A stretch of 14,178 bases of DNA. Origin: DATESZ01 sp035283845 (GTDB taxonomy: Bacteria; Desulfobacterota; Syntrophia; Syntrophales; JACQWR01). The notes beneath the pieces are model-generated. The model made no database searches. It was not told the origin of the DNA and saw only the letters and a program-made list of their open reading frames with translations. The stretch covers positions 1 through 14,178 of the forward strand of contig DATESZ010000089.1 in NCBI GenBank assembly GCA_035283845.1, given 5' to 3'. A program made the position numbers and the translations under genes. Below are positions 1 to 8,008 of the stretch, piece after piece; positions within the stretch are counted from its first letter, which is position 1; every line of letters begins with the position of its first letter.

Positions 1-1
1 A

Positions 2-23
2 GGGGAGGGGGTGAGGGGGAGGG
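2..23 (+). other. G-rich tract with G-quadruplex motif at the window edge
   Basis: Four runs of three or more G (4, 5, 5 and 3) are separated by loops of 1, 3 and 1 bases, which fits the canonical intramolecular G-quadruplex pattern on the plus strand. Read on the minus strand it is a CCCTC-rich tract like those in common intergenic repeats. Frame 1 is open from base 1 to a TGA at 52-54, so it could instead be the low-complexity end of an upstream gene. The rest of 1-195 holds no gene I can defend. Confidence 0.45.
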
Positions 24-195
24 TGAAAGGTATTTTCAGGTGAAACCCTCATGACGGTGCCCGACACAAAGGAGAATGAAAATGGCCACCCAGGTGAATA
101 TAATTAAATCGAATACTTAGATGTGCATTTTCGAGTGAAACAAAATATCGTAAAGCTGCCGGAATCCCTCACTGTAACAGGAATTTGGCAATACA

Positions 196-2226
196 ATGGA
201 ACGACAAGCTGTTATTGATCGAATAGCGTCATTGCGGGCGCTTATTGATTATCACAACCGGAGATACCATCAACTGGACGATCCGGAAATAACCGATGCC
301 GAATATGACCGGATGATGGCGGATCTTATTGAGCTGGAGCGGCAGAATCCCGACATCGATACCGCCGGCTCTCCCAGCCGGCAGGTGGGAAGCGCTCCTC
401 TATCAGGATTTGCCCCCGTTAAGCACATCAACCCCATGCTTTCTCTGAACAACGCTTTCTCCGGGGAAAATGTCAGGTCCTTCGACCAAAGGATAAGGGA
501 AAAATTGCAGGAGGAAGAGATAGAATATGCCGTAGAACCCAAACTCGACGGCCTGGCCATCAGCCTGCTCTATGTGCGGGGCGCCCTTAGCCGCGCCGCA
601 ACCCGCGGCGATGGCTATGCAGGCGAGGATGTGACGGCCAACGTCCGTACCATACATTCAATTCCTCATCGACTGGACATTTCCGTAGCTGATTTTCCGT
701 TGGAGATACGCGGCGAGATCATCATGCTTAAAGACGCCTTTGAAGAGCTGAACCGTATACAAAGGGAAAAAGGTGGGAAGGAATTTGCGAACCCGCGCAA
801 CGCCGCCGCTGGCTCGCTGCGGCAACTTGATGCCGCCGTCACGGCGGAAAGGAGGTTGAGCTTTTTTGCCTATGGTCTCATCCTGCCTTTGGACGGGGAT
901 CTTAAAAATTCAGAAATGACGAATTCAATAAGAAGGCACAGCGAAATTATGGATATGCTCTCTTCCTGGTCCATTCCCCTGTGCAGTGAACGGGCAATCG
1001 TTAAGGGCGCGGAAGGACTGTTGTCATATTTTGCTGTTATTGAGGCTAAAAGGCACAGCCTTCCTTACGAAATCGACGGTGTGGTCTATAAAGTAAACCT
1101 TCTTGAATTCCAGAAACGCCTCGGTTTTATTTCCCGTGCGCCCCGCTTTGCCCTGGCGCATAAATTCCCTGCCGAGGAAGCAGCCACCGAAATTTACGCT
1201 ATAGATGTGCAGGTGGGACGCACCGGCGTGCTGACGCCCGTTGCCCGATTAAAGCCAGTATCGGTGGGAGGGGTAAGGATAACAAACGCCACCTTGCATA
1301 ACGAAGACGAGATAATTAATAAGGACATCCGCGTCGGCGATAGGGTAATTGTACATCGCGCCGGTGATGTCATCCCGGAGGTTGTGAGGGTGGACTACGA
1401 TAAACGACCTCCAGACGCGCAAACCTTCATCATGCCTGAGAAGTGCCCCGCCTGCGGCTCCGATGCGGTACGACTGCCCGGCGAGGCCGCCCGCCGTTGC
1501 ATAGGCCTTGCCTGCCCGGCCCAGATCAGGGAACACATAAAGCATTTTGCCTCGCGAAGCGCCATGGATATAGAGGGTTTAGGAGACAGGCTCGTGGCAC
1601 AGCTCCTGGAATGCGGGCTTATCAGCGACCCCGCTGATCTATACTATTTATCAAAAGAAAAATTACTGACTCTCGACAGGATGGCTGACAAGTCGGCGTC
1701 AAATCTCCTAGTCGCGATAGAGCGATCGAAAACCCCTTCCCTGGAAAAACTAATTTTCGCCCTCGGCATCAGGCATGTTGGTGAACGCATTGCCAAAGTG
1801 CTGGCCGATAAATTATTCAGCCTTTCCGCTATTATGGAAGCGGGTGAAGAGGAATTACTCGCTGTACCTGACATTGGGCCGGAAGTAGCGGGGAGCATAA
1901 TTAGATTCTTTCACGAACCGGCCAATATTAGGGTTGTGGAAAAACTGAAGGGGGCAGGGATAAGACCGCAGGAGGTCTCGGAGGGGCACGAATCTCCCCT
2001 GAGGGGAAAATCCTTTGTTTTCACAGGTACATTAAGTCGAATGCCGCGAAATGAAGCCAAGAAAATCGTGGAATCCCTTGGCGGCCTGGTTTCGTCCTCC
2101 CTGACGAAAACCACCAGTTACCTGGTTCTGGGCGAATCGCCCGGTTCAAAATTTGACAAGGCGCAATCTGCCGGATTGGCCGTTATTGATGAAGATGCAT
2201 TCTACGAACTGATCGGCCGGGGGTGA
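196..2226 (+). CDS. ligA: NAD-dependent DNA ligase LigA
   Basis: LigA seals 3'-OH/5'-phosphate nicks in duplex DNA using NAD+, joining Okazaki fragments and finishing excision repair. The 676 residues match the usual family length, and every domain is present in order. Domain Ia has the Y-rich NAD-binding start (YHNRRYHQLDDPEITDAEYD, about 19-38). The adenylation domain has the nucleophile motif KLDG with Lys116. The OB fold includes the GRTG segment near 341. A four-cysteine zinc finger uses Cys417, Cys420, Cys435 and Cys440. Helix-hairpin-helix repeats lie at about 450-570, and a C-terminal BRCT domain at about 600-676 (GKSFVFTGTL). The ATG start fits the family N-terminus. The only Shine-Dalgarno-like bases, AGGA near 180, are unusually far upstream, so initiation may be weak or leaderless-like. 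acyP follows after four bases and is probably cotranscribed. Confidence 0.97.
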   Translation: MERQAVIDRIASLRALIDYHNRRYHQLDDPEITDAEYDRMMADLIELERQNPDIDTAGSPSRQVGSAPLSGFAPVKHINPMLSLNNAFSGENVRSFDQRIREKLQEEEIEYAVEPKLDGLAISLLYVRGALSRAATRGDGYAGEDVTANVRTIHSIPHRLDISVADFPLEIRGEIIMLKDAFEELNRIQREKGGKEFANPRNAAAGSLRQLDAAVTAERRLSFFAYGLILPLDGDLKNSEMTNSIRRHSEIMDMLSSWSIPLCSERAIVKGAEGLLSYFAVIEAKRHSLPYEIDGVVYKVNLLEFQKRLGFISRAPRFALAHKFPAEEAATEIYAIDVQVGRTGVLTPVARLKPVSVGGVRITNATLHNEDEIINKDIRVGDRVIVHRAGDVIPEVVRVDYDKRPPDAQTFIMPEKCPACGSDAVRLPGEAARRCIGLACPAQIREHIKHFASRSAMDIEGLGDRLVAQLLECGLISDPADLYYLSKEKLLTLDRMADKSASNLLVAIERSKTPSLEKLIFALGIRHVGERIAKVLADKLFSLSAIMEAGEEELLAVPDIGPEVAGSIIRFFHEPANIRVVEKLKGAGIRPQEVSEGHESPLRGKSFVFTGTLSRMPRNEAKKIVESLGGLVSSSLTKTTSYLVLGESPGSKFDKAQSAGLAVIDEDAFYELIGRG

Positions 2227-2230
2227 CGAT

Positions 2231-2503
2231 ATGAAAAAAAAACATGTTGTAATCGCAGGCAAGGTGCAGGGCGTTTTTTTTCGCGCCAACATGCAACAGG
2301 TAGCCAGATCGCTCGATATTACCGGCTGGGTGAGAAACCTGCCTGACGGCAGAGTTGAAGCCGTAGTGGAAGGGGTGGAAAACAATATGGCGGCAATGCT
2401 GGACTGGTGCCGGCAAGGTCCGCCCTATGCTGCCGTTCGGCAGGTGGAGGTTACGGAGGAACCATATTCGGGAGATTACAGGGATTTCAGTATCCGCTAC
2501 TAA
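2231..2503 (+). CDS. acyP: Acylphosphatase
   Basis: A 90-residue acylphosphatase, a small cytosolic ferredoxin-like alpha/beta fold enzyme that hydrolyses acyl phosphates to carboxylate and phosphate. The family signature is clear: GKVQGVFFR supplies the phosphate-binding loop with catalytic Arg18, and GWVRN supplies the catalytic Asn36. The NLPDGRVEAVVEG strand follows as expected. Length is full for the family. The ATG lies four bases after the ligA stop, and the G-rich GGGGGTGA across that stop can act as its ribosome-binding site, so it is probably translated with ligA. The gene converges on the aminotransferase at 2500-3681 and shares stop-codon bases with it. A specific physiological substrate is not known for most family members and cannot be inferred here. 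Confidence 0.95.
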   Translation: MKKKHVVIAGKVQGVFFRANMQQVARSLDITGWVRNLPDGRVEAVVEGVENNMAAMLDWCRQGPPYAAVRQVEVTEEPYSGDYRDFSIRY

Positions 2504-3681
2504 GCATGTCTTTTCAGCGCCCTCCGAAATCCTTCCATGGCGTTGATGATCGTTTTATCTTCCACACAGTAGGCGATGCGGAAATAACCCGGCCCGGCGA
2601 AACCGCTGCCCGGCACAGTTATTATTCTTTCCCTGATAAGCTCGCCGACAAAAGCGACGTCATCGTCTATGGGGCTTCGGGCAAAGAGGTAAAAGGCGCC
2701 CTCCGGCCTGTTGAAACGGTAACCCAATGACGCCAGGCCGTCGCAGAGCAGGTCTCTTTTCCTCCGGTACTCTTCCACATCCACATGGACATCCTGCAAT
2801 CCGGCAATCACTCTCTGCATCAGGGAGGGAGCGTTTACAAAGCCGAGGATACGATTGCACAGAATGGCGCCGTCGATAACCGCTTCCGCATCCTGCACGG
2901 TCGAATTGACGGCTAAGTAACCGATCCTTTCTCCCGGCACGGAAAGGCTTTTGGAATAGGAAGAGACAATGATGCTGTTGTCGCAGACCGCTAAAATGTT
3001 TGGGACACACAGGCCGTTATATACGATATCGTTGTAAGGCTCGTCGGATACAAGGTAAATAATCTTCCCGTAAATCCTGCTTTTTTCCCGTAAGAGCGCT
3101 GCCAGTTCCCCTATGGACTTGGCGTCATAAACCTTGCCGGTGGGGTTGTTGGGCGAATTTATAAGAACGACCTTTGTTTTTTCGCTGATGGCCTCGCCCA
3201 TAGCATTCAGGTCAAGAGAAAAGTCTTCCTCTGTTTTTACCAGCTTGGCCGATCCGCCTGCATTATCCACGTAAAAGCGGTATTCCACAAAAAAAGGCGT
3301 CGGGATAACAACCTCATCGCCTTGATCAACGAGAGTCTTCAAAATCACATTCAATGCCCCCCCGGCGCCGCAGGTCATAACGATGTTGTTAGATGAAAGG
3401 GAAACACCCTGTCTCCGGCTGAGACAGGCGGCAACGGCTTCTCTCGTCTGGACATGCCCGGCATTCGGCATATAGCCATGCTTATTGGGAATCGCATCAT
3501 CTACAACTTGCCGGAGTAATTCCTTAAACCTGAGCGGCGGCTCTACATTGGGATTGCCGAGGCTGAAATCGAAGACATCTTCCTGTCCGTATTGTTTTTT
3601 AAGATTGTCGCCCTCCTCAAACATCTTTCTTATCCAGGACGACTGGTTCATAAAACCCTGAATTTTCGTAGAAATGGCCAT
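2500..3681 (-). CDS. PLP-dependent class I/II aminotransferase
   Basis: A fold-type I aminotransferase of 393 residues, transferring amino groups between an amino acid and a 2-oxo acid with pyridoxal phosphate. Visible family landmarks (numbered from the ATG at 3681) are the SPNNPTG motif containing Asn179, DEPY at 213-216 with the cofactor-binding Asp and Tyr, SYSKS with Schiff-base Lys244, and GERIG with phosphate-binding Arg252. FDFSLGNPNVEPP near 37-49 is the substrate-side N-terminal motif of aspartate/alanine-type enzymes. The frame is open six codons further upstream to 3699, but AAGGAG at 3690-3695 sits eight bases before 3681, inside that extension, so 3681 is the better start. Substrate is unresolved; aspartate or a branched-chain/alanine-type amino acid is plausible. 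It is transcribed alone, divergently from the radical SAM gene. Confidence 0.93.
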   Translation of the reverse strand: MAISTKIQGFMNQSSWIRKMFEEGDNLKKQYGQEDVFDFSLGNPNVEPPLRFKELLRQVVDDAIPNKHGYMPNAGHVQTREAVAACLSRRQGVSLSSNNIVMTCGAGGALNVILKTLVDQGDEVVIPTPFFVEYRFYVDNAGGSAKLVKTEEDFSLDLNAMGEAISEKTKVVLINSPNNPTGKVYDAKSIGELAALLREKSRIYGKIIYLVSDEPYNDIVYNGLCVPNILAVCDNSIIVSSYSKSLSVPGERIGYLAVNSTVQDAEAVIDGAILCNRILGFVNAPSLMQRVIAGLQDVHVDVEEYRRKRDLLCDGLASLGYRFNRPEGAFYLFARSPIDDDVAFVGELIRERIITVPGSGFAGPGYFRIAYCVEDKTIINAMEGFRRALKRHA

Positions 3682-3855
3682 GACATGCTCTCCTTGCATC
3701 TTTTATAATCTGATTTCAGAATATCAGAATTCGTGTTATTGGGCAACTAAGTTTCTTTCGAGAAGTCTATTTCAGGGATAAAATAAAATAGACGTTCCCA
3801 TTTCCACGAACAGGAAATAATTCTCCCCAAGCGGGAAGCTGTGATAGTTTACGGC
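3682..3855. promoter_or_regulatory. Divergent promoter region with inverted repeat
   Basis: This spacer must hold promoters for both the aminotransferase (minus) and the radical SAM gene (plus). On the minus strand a TATAAA-like -10 lies at 3701-3706, just before the Shine-Dalgarno, with only a weak TTCTGA -35 candidate. A 6-bp inverted repeat, TCTGAT at 3709-3714 and ATCAGA at 3723-3728, lies next to this -10, as an operator would. No good promoter is visible for the plus strand, though AT-rich bases around 3771-3792 are suggestive. The protein that would bind the palindrome is unknown. Confidence 0.35.
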
Positions 3856-5205
3856 ATGGCCAAACAGAAAACAATGCTCCTTGTAAATCCCTGGATATAC
3901 GACTTTGCCGCTTACGACTTCTGGATTAAGCCTCTGGGGCTCCTTTCCATGTCCGCCTTTTTACGGAAAAACGGCCATACTGTCGAGTTCATTGACTGTC
4001 TTGATCCCTGGAATCCTCATATGAAAAAAAATGCCCTTTCACGTTCCCCCCGTCGCCATTCCTCAGGGCAAGGCAAGTATTTCAAGGAGGCAATCCCCAA
4101 ACCGGACGTCTTAAAAGTTATCCCCAAAAACTACTATCGTTATGGAATTACGCCACAGATTTTCCGTGAAACAATCCTGCGCCTGCCCCGTCCTGATATG
4201 GTCTTCGTCACCTCCATGATGACCTACTGGTATCCCGGAGTCTTTGAAACCATTGGGATTATTAAGGATCTTCTGCCGGCAGCGCCGGTCATCCTGGGAG
4301 GCAATTACGTAACCCTCTGTCCCGACCATGCGGCCCTTTCCGGAGCAGACTTCCTGCTTGCCGGAGAAGGCGAGGAACAAACCGCCGCCTTACTGGAAAT
4401 GATTTGGGGGGATAAACCGGGATTCATACCCGATGCCGAAAACCTCGATTCCTATCCCTACCCTGCTTACGACCTCATTTTCCATCCCGATCAATTGCCG
4501 GTTATGACCTCCCGCGGTTGTCCCTTTGACTGCGCTTATTGCGCCTCCCGTCTTTTGAATCCTCGTTTCCGTCGCAGAAATCACGAGCAGGTTATGGGCG
4601 AGATGCTTTTCTGGCACCGGCGCCTCGGGGTAATCAACTTCTCTCTCTATGACGATGCCTTTCTTGTCGGAACGGAAGAGATGGCCATTCCCCTTTTAAG
4701 GGAAATCGTTAAGCAAGGTCTCCCCTGGCAATTTCACTGCCCGAATGGACTGCATCTGCGCGAGATTACGGATGAGATCGCTTCGCTTATGTTCAGGGCA
4801 GGATTTAAAACCATCCGTTTCGGTTTTGAAACAGCCGATATCGAAAGACAGATGGTAACGGGTAGCAAGGTTACCAGCGACGACTTGCAAAGGGCGATCG
4901 GATACTTAAAAAAAGCGGGCTACGAGGAGCAGGAGATCGGCATCTACCTGCTTTGCGGGATGCCCGGACAGAGCGCCGCAGAGGTGCGGGAAAGCATCCT
5001 CTTCGTAAAATCATGCGGGGCAAGACCCATCCTGGCTGAGTACTCCCCTATTCCCGGCACGGCGCTATGGGAAGCGGCGCTTCAGGCTTCTTCCTTTAAT
5101 ATCGCGGCAGAACCGCTGTTTCACAACAATACACTCCTGCCCTGCCGTGGGGAAGATTTAACCTACGAAATGCACCAGTCTCTCAAACTGCTGACTCGCT
5201 CCTAA
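3856..5205 (+). CDS. B12-binding-domain-type radical SAM protein, function unknown
   Basis: A 449-residue protein with two modules. The N-terminal part (about 1-190) resembles a cobalamin-binding Rossmann domain: LLVNPW start, PLGLLSMSAFLRKNGHTVEFID, then GGNYVTLCPDHA and the GEGEE turn that ends this domain. I do not see the DxHxxG motif that ligates cobalamin base-off, so B12 binding is uncertain. The C-terminal part is a radical SAM barrel with the 4Fe-4S motif CPFDCAYC (Cys222, Cys226, Cys229), followed by DDAF, FGFETA and YLLCGMPGQS typical of the Elp3/MiaB-like radical SAM superfamily. Substrate is unknown. An in-frame GTG at 3841 is an alternative start, but ATG 3856 places the conserved LLVNPW near the N-terminus; neither has a strong ribosome-binding site. 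It appears monocistronic. Confidence 0.88.
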   Translation: MAKQKTMLLVNPWIYDFAAYDFWIKPLGLLSMSAFLRKNGHTVEFIDCLDPWNPHMKKNALSRSPRRHSSGQGKYFKEAIPKPDVLKVIPKNYYRYGITPQIFRETILRLPRPDMVFVTSMMTYWYPGVFETIGIIKDLLPAAPVILGGNYVTLCPDHAALSGADFLLAGEGEEQTAALLEMIWGDKPGFIPDAENLDSYPYPAYDLIFHPDQLPVMTSRGCPFDCAYCASRLLNPRFRRRNHEQVMGEMLFWHRRLGVINFSLYDDAFLVGTEEMAIPLLREIVKQGLPWQFHCPNGLHLREITDEIASLMFRAGFKTIRFGFETADIERQMVTGSKVTSDDLQRAIGYLKKAGYEEQEIGIYLLCGMPGQSAAEVRESILFVKSCGARPILAEYSPIPGTALWEAALQASSFNIAAEPLFHNNTLLPCRGEDLTYEMHQSLKLLTRS

Positions 5206-5207
5206 AG

Positions 5208-5250
5208 GCGAGACATTTGCCATGTTGCGTGCTTAGCAAATAGACCTCGC
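5208..5250. terminator. Stem-loop between convergent genes
   Basis: Between the stops of the radical SAM gene and ybeY lies a two-part inverted repeat: GCGAG (5208-5212) with CTCGC (5246-5250), and inside it ATTTGC (5215-5220) with GCAAAT (5236-5241). The hairpin is symmetric, so it could mark the 3' ends of both transcripts. It lacks a U-tract on either strand, so it would be at best an imperfect terminator or a 3'-end stabiliser. Confidence 0.45.
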
Positions 5251-5253
5251 AGA

Positions 5254-5706
5254 CTATTCGATCCTGTAACCCTTGAGGAGGAAAAACAACTCGTTTGCCC
5301 TGTTTTGCATTTTCAGCGCTTCCGCCTCTGTCGTATTTTCGTGATTATATCCTGTCAGATGCAGAATACCGTGAATAAAGAGATAATCAATCCCGTCTTC
5401 CAGGGATAAACCGCCTTCATCGGCATCGCTTTGGGCTTTTTCTACAGAGATTACGATGTCGCCGAGGATTTTAGGATTCAGATTGCCGAATTCACCTTCA
5501 ATCTGGGAAAAGGAGATAACATTGGTTGGGCAATCTCTGTTCAGATACTGCCGGTTGATGTCTTTGATCTCCTTGTTGTCGACGAGCAGTAGACTGAGTT
5601 CCCTATCTCGACAACACAATTCGTCAAGCACTTTATTTGCCGACCGTCGTAACTGCCGCAAATCGACTTTTATTTTTTTCTGCCGGTTTTCGATTAACAA
5701 TGCCAT
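5254..5706 (-). CDS. ybeY: Endoribonuclease / rRNA maturation factor YbeY
   Basis: YbeY is a zinc-dependent single-strand endoribonuclease involved in 16S rRNA 3'-end maturation and late 30S quality control. The 150-residue product has the family core: CPTNVISFS at about 59-67, GDIVIS at 82-87, and the zinc motif HGILHLTGYNH with His112, His116 and His122. The usual sequence is GYDH, so Asn121 replaces a highly conserved Asp. The frame is open to an ATG at 5739, but the ATG at 5706 has AAGGAAAG about eight bases upstream and matches the family N-terminus (MALLIENRQKK), so I place the start there. The first 74 bases overlap the end of the HD-phosphohydrolase gene in another frame. Together with phoH and the HD gene upstream it forms a cluster also common in Firmicutes. 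Confidence 0.93.
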   Translation of the reverse strand: MALLIENRQKKIKVDLRQLRRSANKVLDELCCRDRELSLLLVDNKEIKDINRQYLNRDCPTNVISFSQIEGEFGNLNPKILGDIVISVEKAQSDADEGGLSLEDGIDYLFIHGILHLTGYNHENTTEAEALKMQNRANELFFLLKGYRIE

Positions 5707-8005
5707 TGCTGCTTTCTTTCCTTGCGCCATTCTGATCACGGATCACAGGTTCGGGATAATCTATCCGGTGATGGAATATGCCGTTGAGAATCATGGTGAA
5801 GCTCTCTGCGATCTTGTTCAGATCATGCAGGGTAAGTTCACATTCGTTAAGTTGACCATCGGTGAAGATCCGTTCAATACGATCCCGGACTAATGTTTTT
5901 ATTCGTGACGGCGTAGGATTGGATAAACTGCGGGACGACGCTTCTAAGACGTCGCCAAGCAAAACAAGACCGGCTTCCCTTGTTTGCGGTTTGGGACCCG
6001 GATAACGGAAATCCGTTTCCGGCAGGGACCTGATGGAACTATCCTTATCCTTCTTGGCCTTTTCATAAAAAAAGGTGACCAGACTTGTTCCATGATGTTC
6101 TCTTATAATGCTGACAATCTCTGCTCCAAGCCTTAACTTGCCTGCCAGTTCGCAACCATCCTTAACATGGGAAATTATAACCAGAGAGCTCATTTTAGGC
6201 GTAAGTTTATCATGTTTGTTTTCACTATATTGCTGGTTTTCAATGAAATATTGGGGTTTTTTCATTTTTCCGATATCGTGATAATAGGCGCTTACCTTGG
6301 CAAGGAGCGAATTGGCTCCTATGGTTTCTGCGGCTGCTTCCACGAGGGAGGCGACAATAATGCTATGGTGGTATGTGCCCGGCGCTTCCACTATCATCCG
6401 CTGAAAAACCGGTTTATTCAGGTTGGCAAGTTCCAGAAGTTTAATGTCTGTAGTATATTGGAAAAGGTTTTCAAACAGGGGGGTAAGGCCGGCAACGAGT
6501 ACTCCTGAAACAATCCCCCCTAAAAATCCCATCATGAGACTGATCAGAGTATTGAAGGTGAATATCTTCTCGTAGAGCAGGCCGAGGAAAATGATAACGG
6601 CAATATTTACGACCCCTAAAAAGAATCCAACCTTAAAACATGCCGATCGCTCCCGGCAATCAACAATGCGATAGGATGCCGCCACACTGCCCAGAAACGA
6701 AAAAAGGAACAGAGAAATCCTGCCGTCAAAAAGAAAAGTGATAAGGATGGATGAGAAAATAGAGAATATTAATGCCAGATTACGGTTGGTGAAAATACTT
6801 ACCAGCATGGCGCCGGCTGCAAAAGGGATCGGAAAGATAAAGACCTCCTCCGGGAGGCGCGGAATGGCTTCCGTCGCTGCCTCAGCTACAAAAATTCCCA
6901 CCCTGACAAGTAGTATCTGAAGAAGGGCCGTGATACTGAAAAATAAAAGTTCCCGATTATCAGATTTAAGCCATTTTTGAGAAGCGTAATAAAGAATGAC
7001 GCCAAGAACGGCAATGGTAAAGAACATGCCGGCAAAAGCCAGCAATCTCGACAAGTTGTTCTGACCCTTAATATGGTAATAGGCTTCGAGCTTATCCAGA
7101 ACAGGACCGGTAATCTGCTCGCCTTCGCGGACGAGCATTTCATTTTTCTGCACCTTGAAGAAAACGGGTTCTATATCTCTTGTTGCTCGCTGTTTCCTCA
7201 ATTCAGATTCATTATTGTTGTAGATAAGATTGGGCTGAATCAATTTTACGGATAGAGTGACAACTATTTTCCCGATCACTGTTTTTTCGCGCCCCGTGGT
7301 ATTATCATACATTTTCATCAGGGATGATTCTATATCTTTAATATGTCGAATTGGCGACAGGTCGAGCACTTCTTTGTCAGTTTGATTTCTTATGTTCCTT
7401 ACGGTGATACCCCTGTCTTTCTCCTGCTGCAAAAAAGTAACGTTTGTAATCATTTCAGTGCGATAGGCTGCTTTGATCAACTCTGAGATTTTAGCCGCTA
7501 TCGATTGTGAGAATTTGTTACGATAAAGAATATTGAATTCATCGGAAGAAAGGGTAATGCCGATCGTGTTCTCAAAGTCTTTTTTAATTTGCGCTAGGCC
7601 CTCTTCGCCCCCCTCTCGAGCATCCCACTTTATTTCTTTCGCAATGGAAAAGGCATTTGTAAGGGTGGTAATTATCCTGGTATCCACATCACTGTCATAA
7701 TCGTAAACTGATGGAATTTCATTAATTACTTCCATTCTTTTCTGTTCCGTGGCAACTTTTTTTTCAACCAGGAAATCCCGGTCGGCCTTTATATTACTGG
7801 TGGCAATGGCGCCCGCCTCATATTCCGGATGCTTAAAATGTATAGGGGGAGTTAGGAGCAGGGCTGCAAAAAAACTTAAGAAGAATAATATAGCGAGTTT
7901 TTGCATTAGAACATTGCCGGCAAATTTGAAGAATGCAGGGCTGTTATCCTTGATCTTTTTTTTAATTGCGGCAGATTTATCTTTTAATATAACGAAATTG
8001 TGCAT
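5633..8005 (-). CDS. 7TM-HD membrane phosphohydrolase (PgpH/YqfF type)
   Basis: A 790-residue membrane protein with the full PgpH/YqfF architecture. One transmembrane helix lies at about 37-53, a large extracytoplasmic 7TM-HDED domain at about 57-315, a block of seven hydrophobic segments at about 320-512, and a cytoplasmic HD domain after that. The HD metal site is intact: His547 (TYHHS), His576-Asp577 in HDIGK, His613, His637-His638 (REHHGT) and Asp685 (GDVLEASSR). Characterised Firmicutes relatives hydrolyse cyclic di-AMP to pApA, so turnover of that messenger is the likely role here, though nothing in this window makes it. The ATG is three bases after the phoH stop, with AAGG inside the phoH end as ribosome-binding site. 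The last 24 residues form a charged tail encoded over the start of ybeY. Confidence 0.92.
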   Translation of the reverse strand: MHNFVILKDKSAAIKKKIKDNSPAFFKFAGNVLMQKLAILFFLSFFAALLLTPPIHFKHPEYEAGAIATSNIKADRDFLVEKKVATEQKRMEVINEIPSVYDYDSDVDTRIITTLTNAFSIAKEIKWDAREGGEEGLAQIKKDFENTIGITLSSDEFNILYRNKFSQSIAAKISELIKAAYRTEMITNVTFLQQEKDRGITVRNIRNQTDKEVLDLSPIRHIKDIESSLMKMYDNTTGREKTVIGKIVVTLSVKLIQPNLIYNNNESELRKQRATRDIEPVFFKVQKNEMLVREGEQITGPVLDKLEAYYHIKGQNNLSRLLAFAGMFFTIAVLGVILYYASQKWLKSDNRELLFFSITALLQILLVRVGIFVAEAATEAIPRLPEEVFIFPIPFAAGAMLVSIFTNRNLALIFSIFSSILITFLFDGRISLFLFSFLGSVAASYRIVDCRERSACFKVGFFLGVVNIAVIIFLGLLYEKIFTFNTLISLMMGFLGGIVSGVLVAGLTPLFENLFQYTTDIKLLELANLNKPVFQRMIVEAPGTYHHSIIVASLVEAAAETIGANSLLAKVSAYYHDIGKMKKPQYFIENQQYSENKHDKLTPKMSSLVIISHVKDGCELAGKLRLGAEIVSIIREHHGTSLVTFFYEKAKKDKDSSIRSLPETDFRYPGPKPQTREAGLVLLGDVLEASSRSLSNPTPSRIKTLVRDRIERIFTDGQLNECELTLHDLNKIAESFTMILNGIFHHRIDYPEPVIRDQNGARKESSNGIVNRKPAEKNKSRFAAVTTVGK

Positions 8006-8008
8006 GCA

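Noticed and set aside
5456..5893. Plus-strand 145-codon frame opposite ybeY and the HD gene
   Set aside because: It is a shadow of two overlapping, well-supported minus-strand genes.
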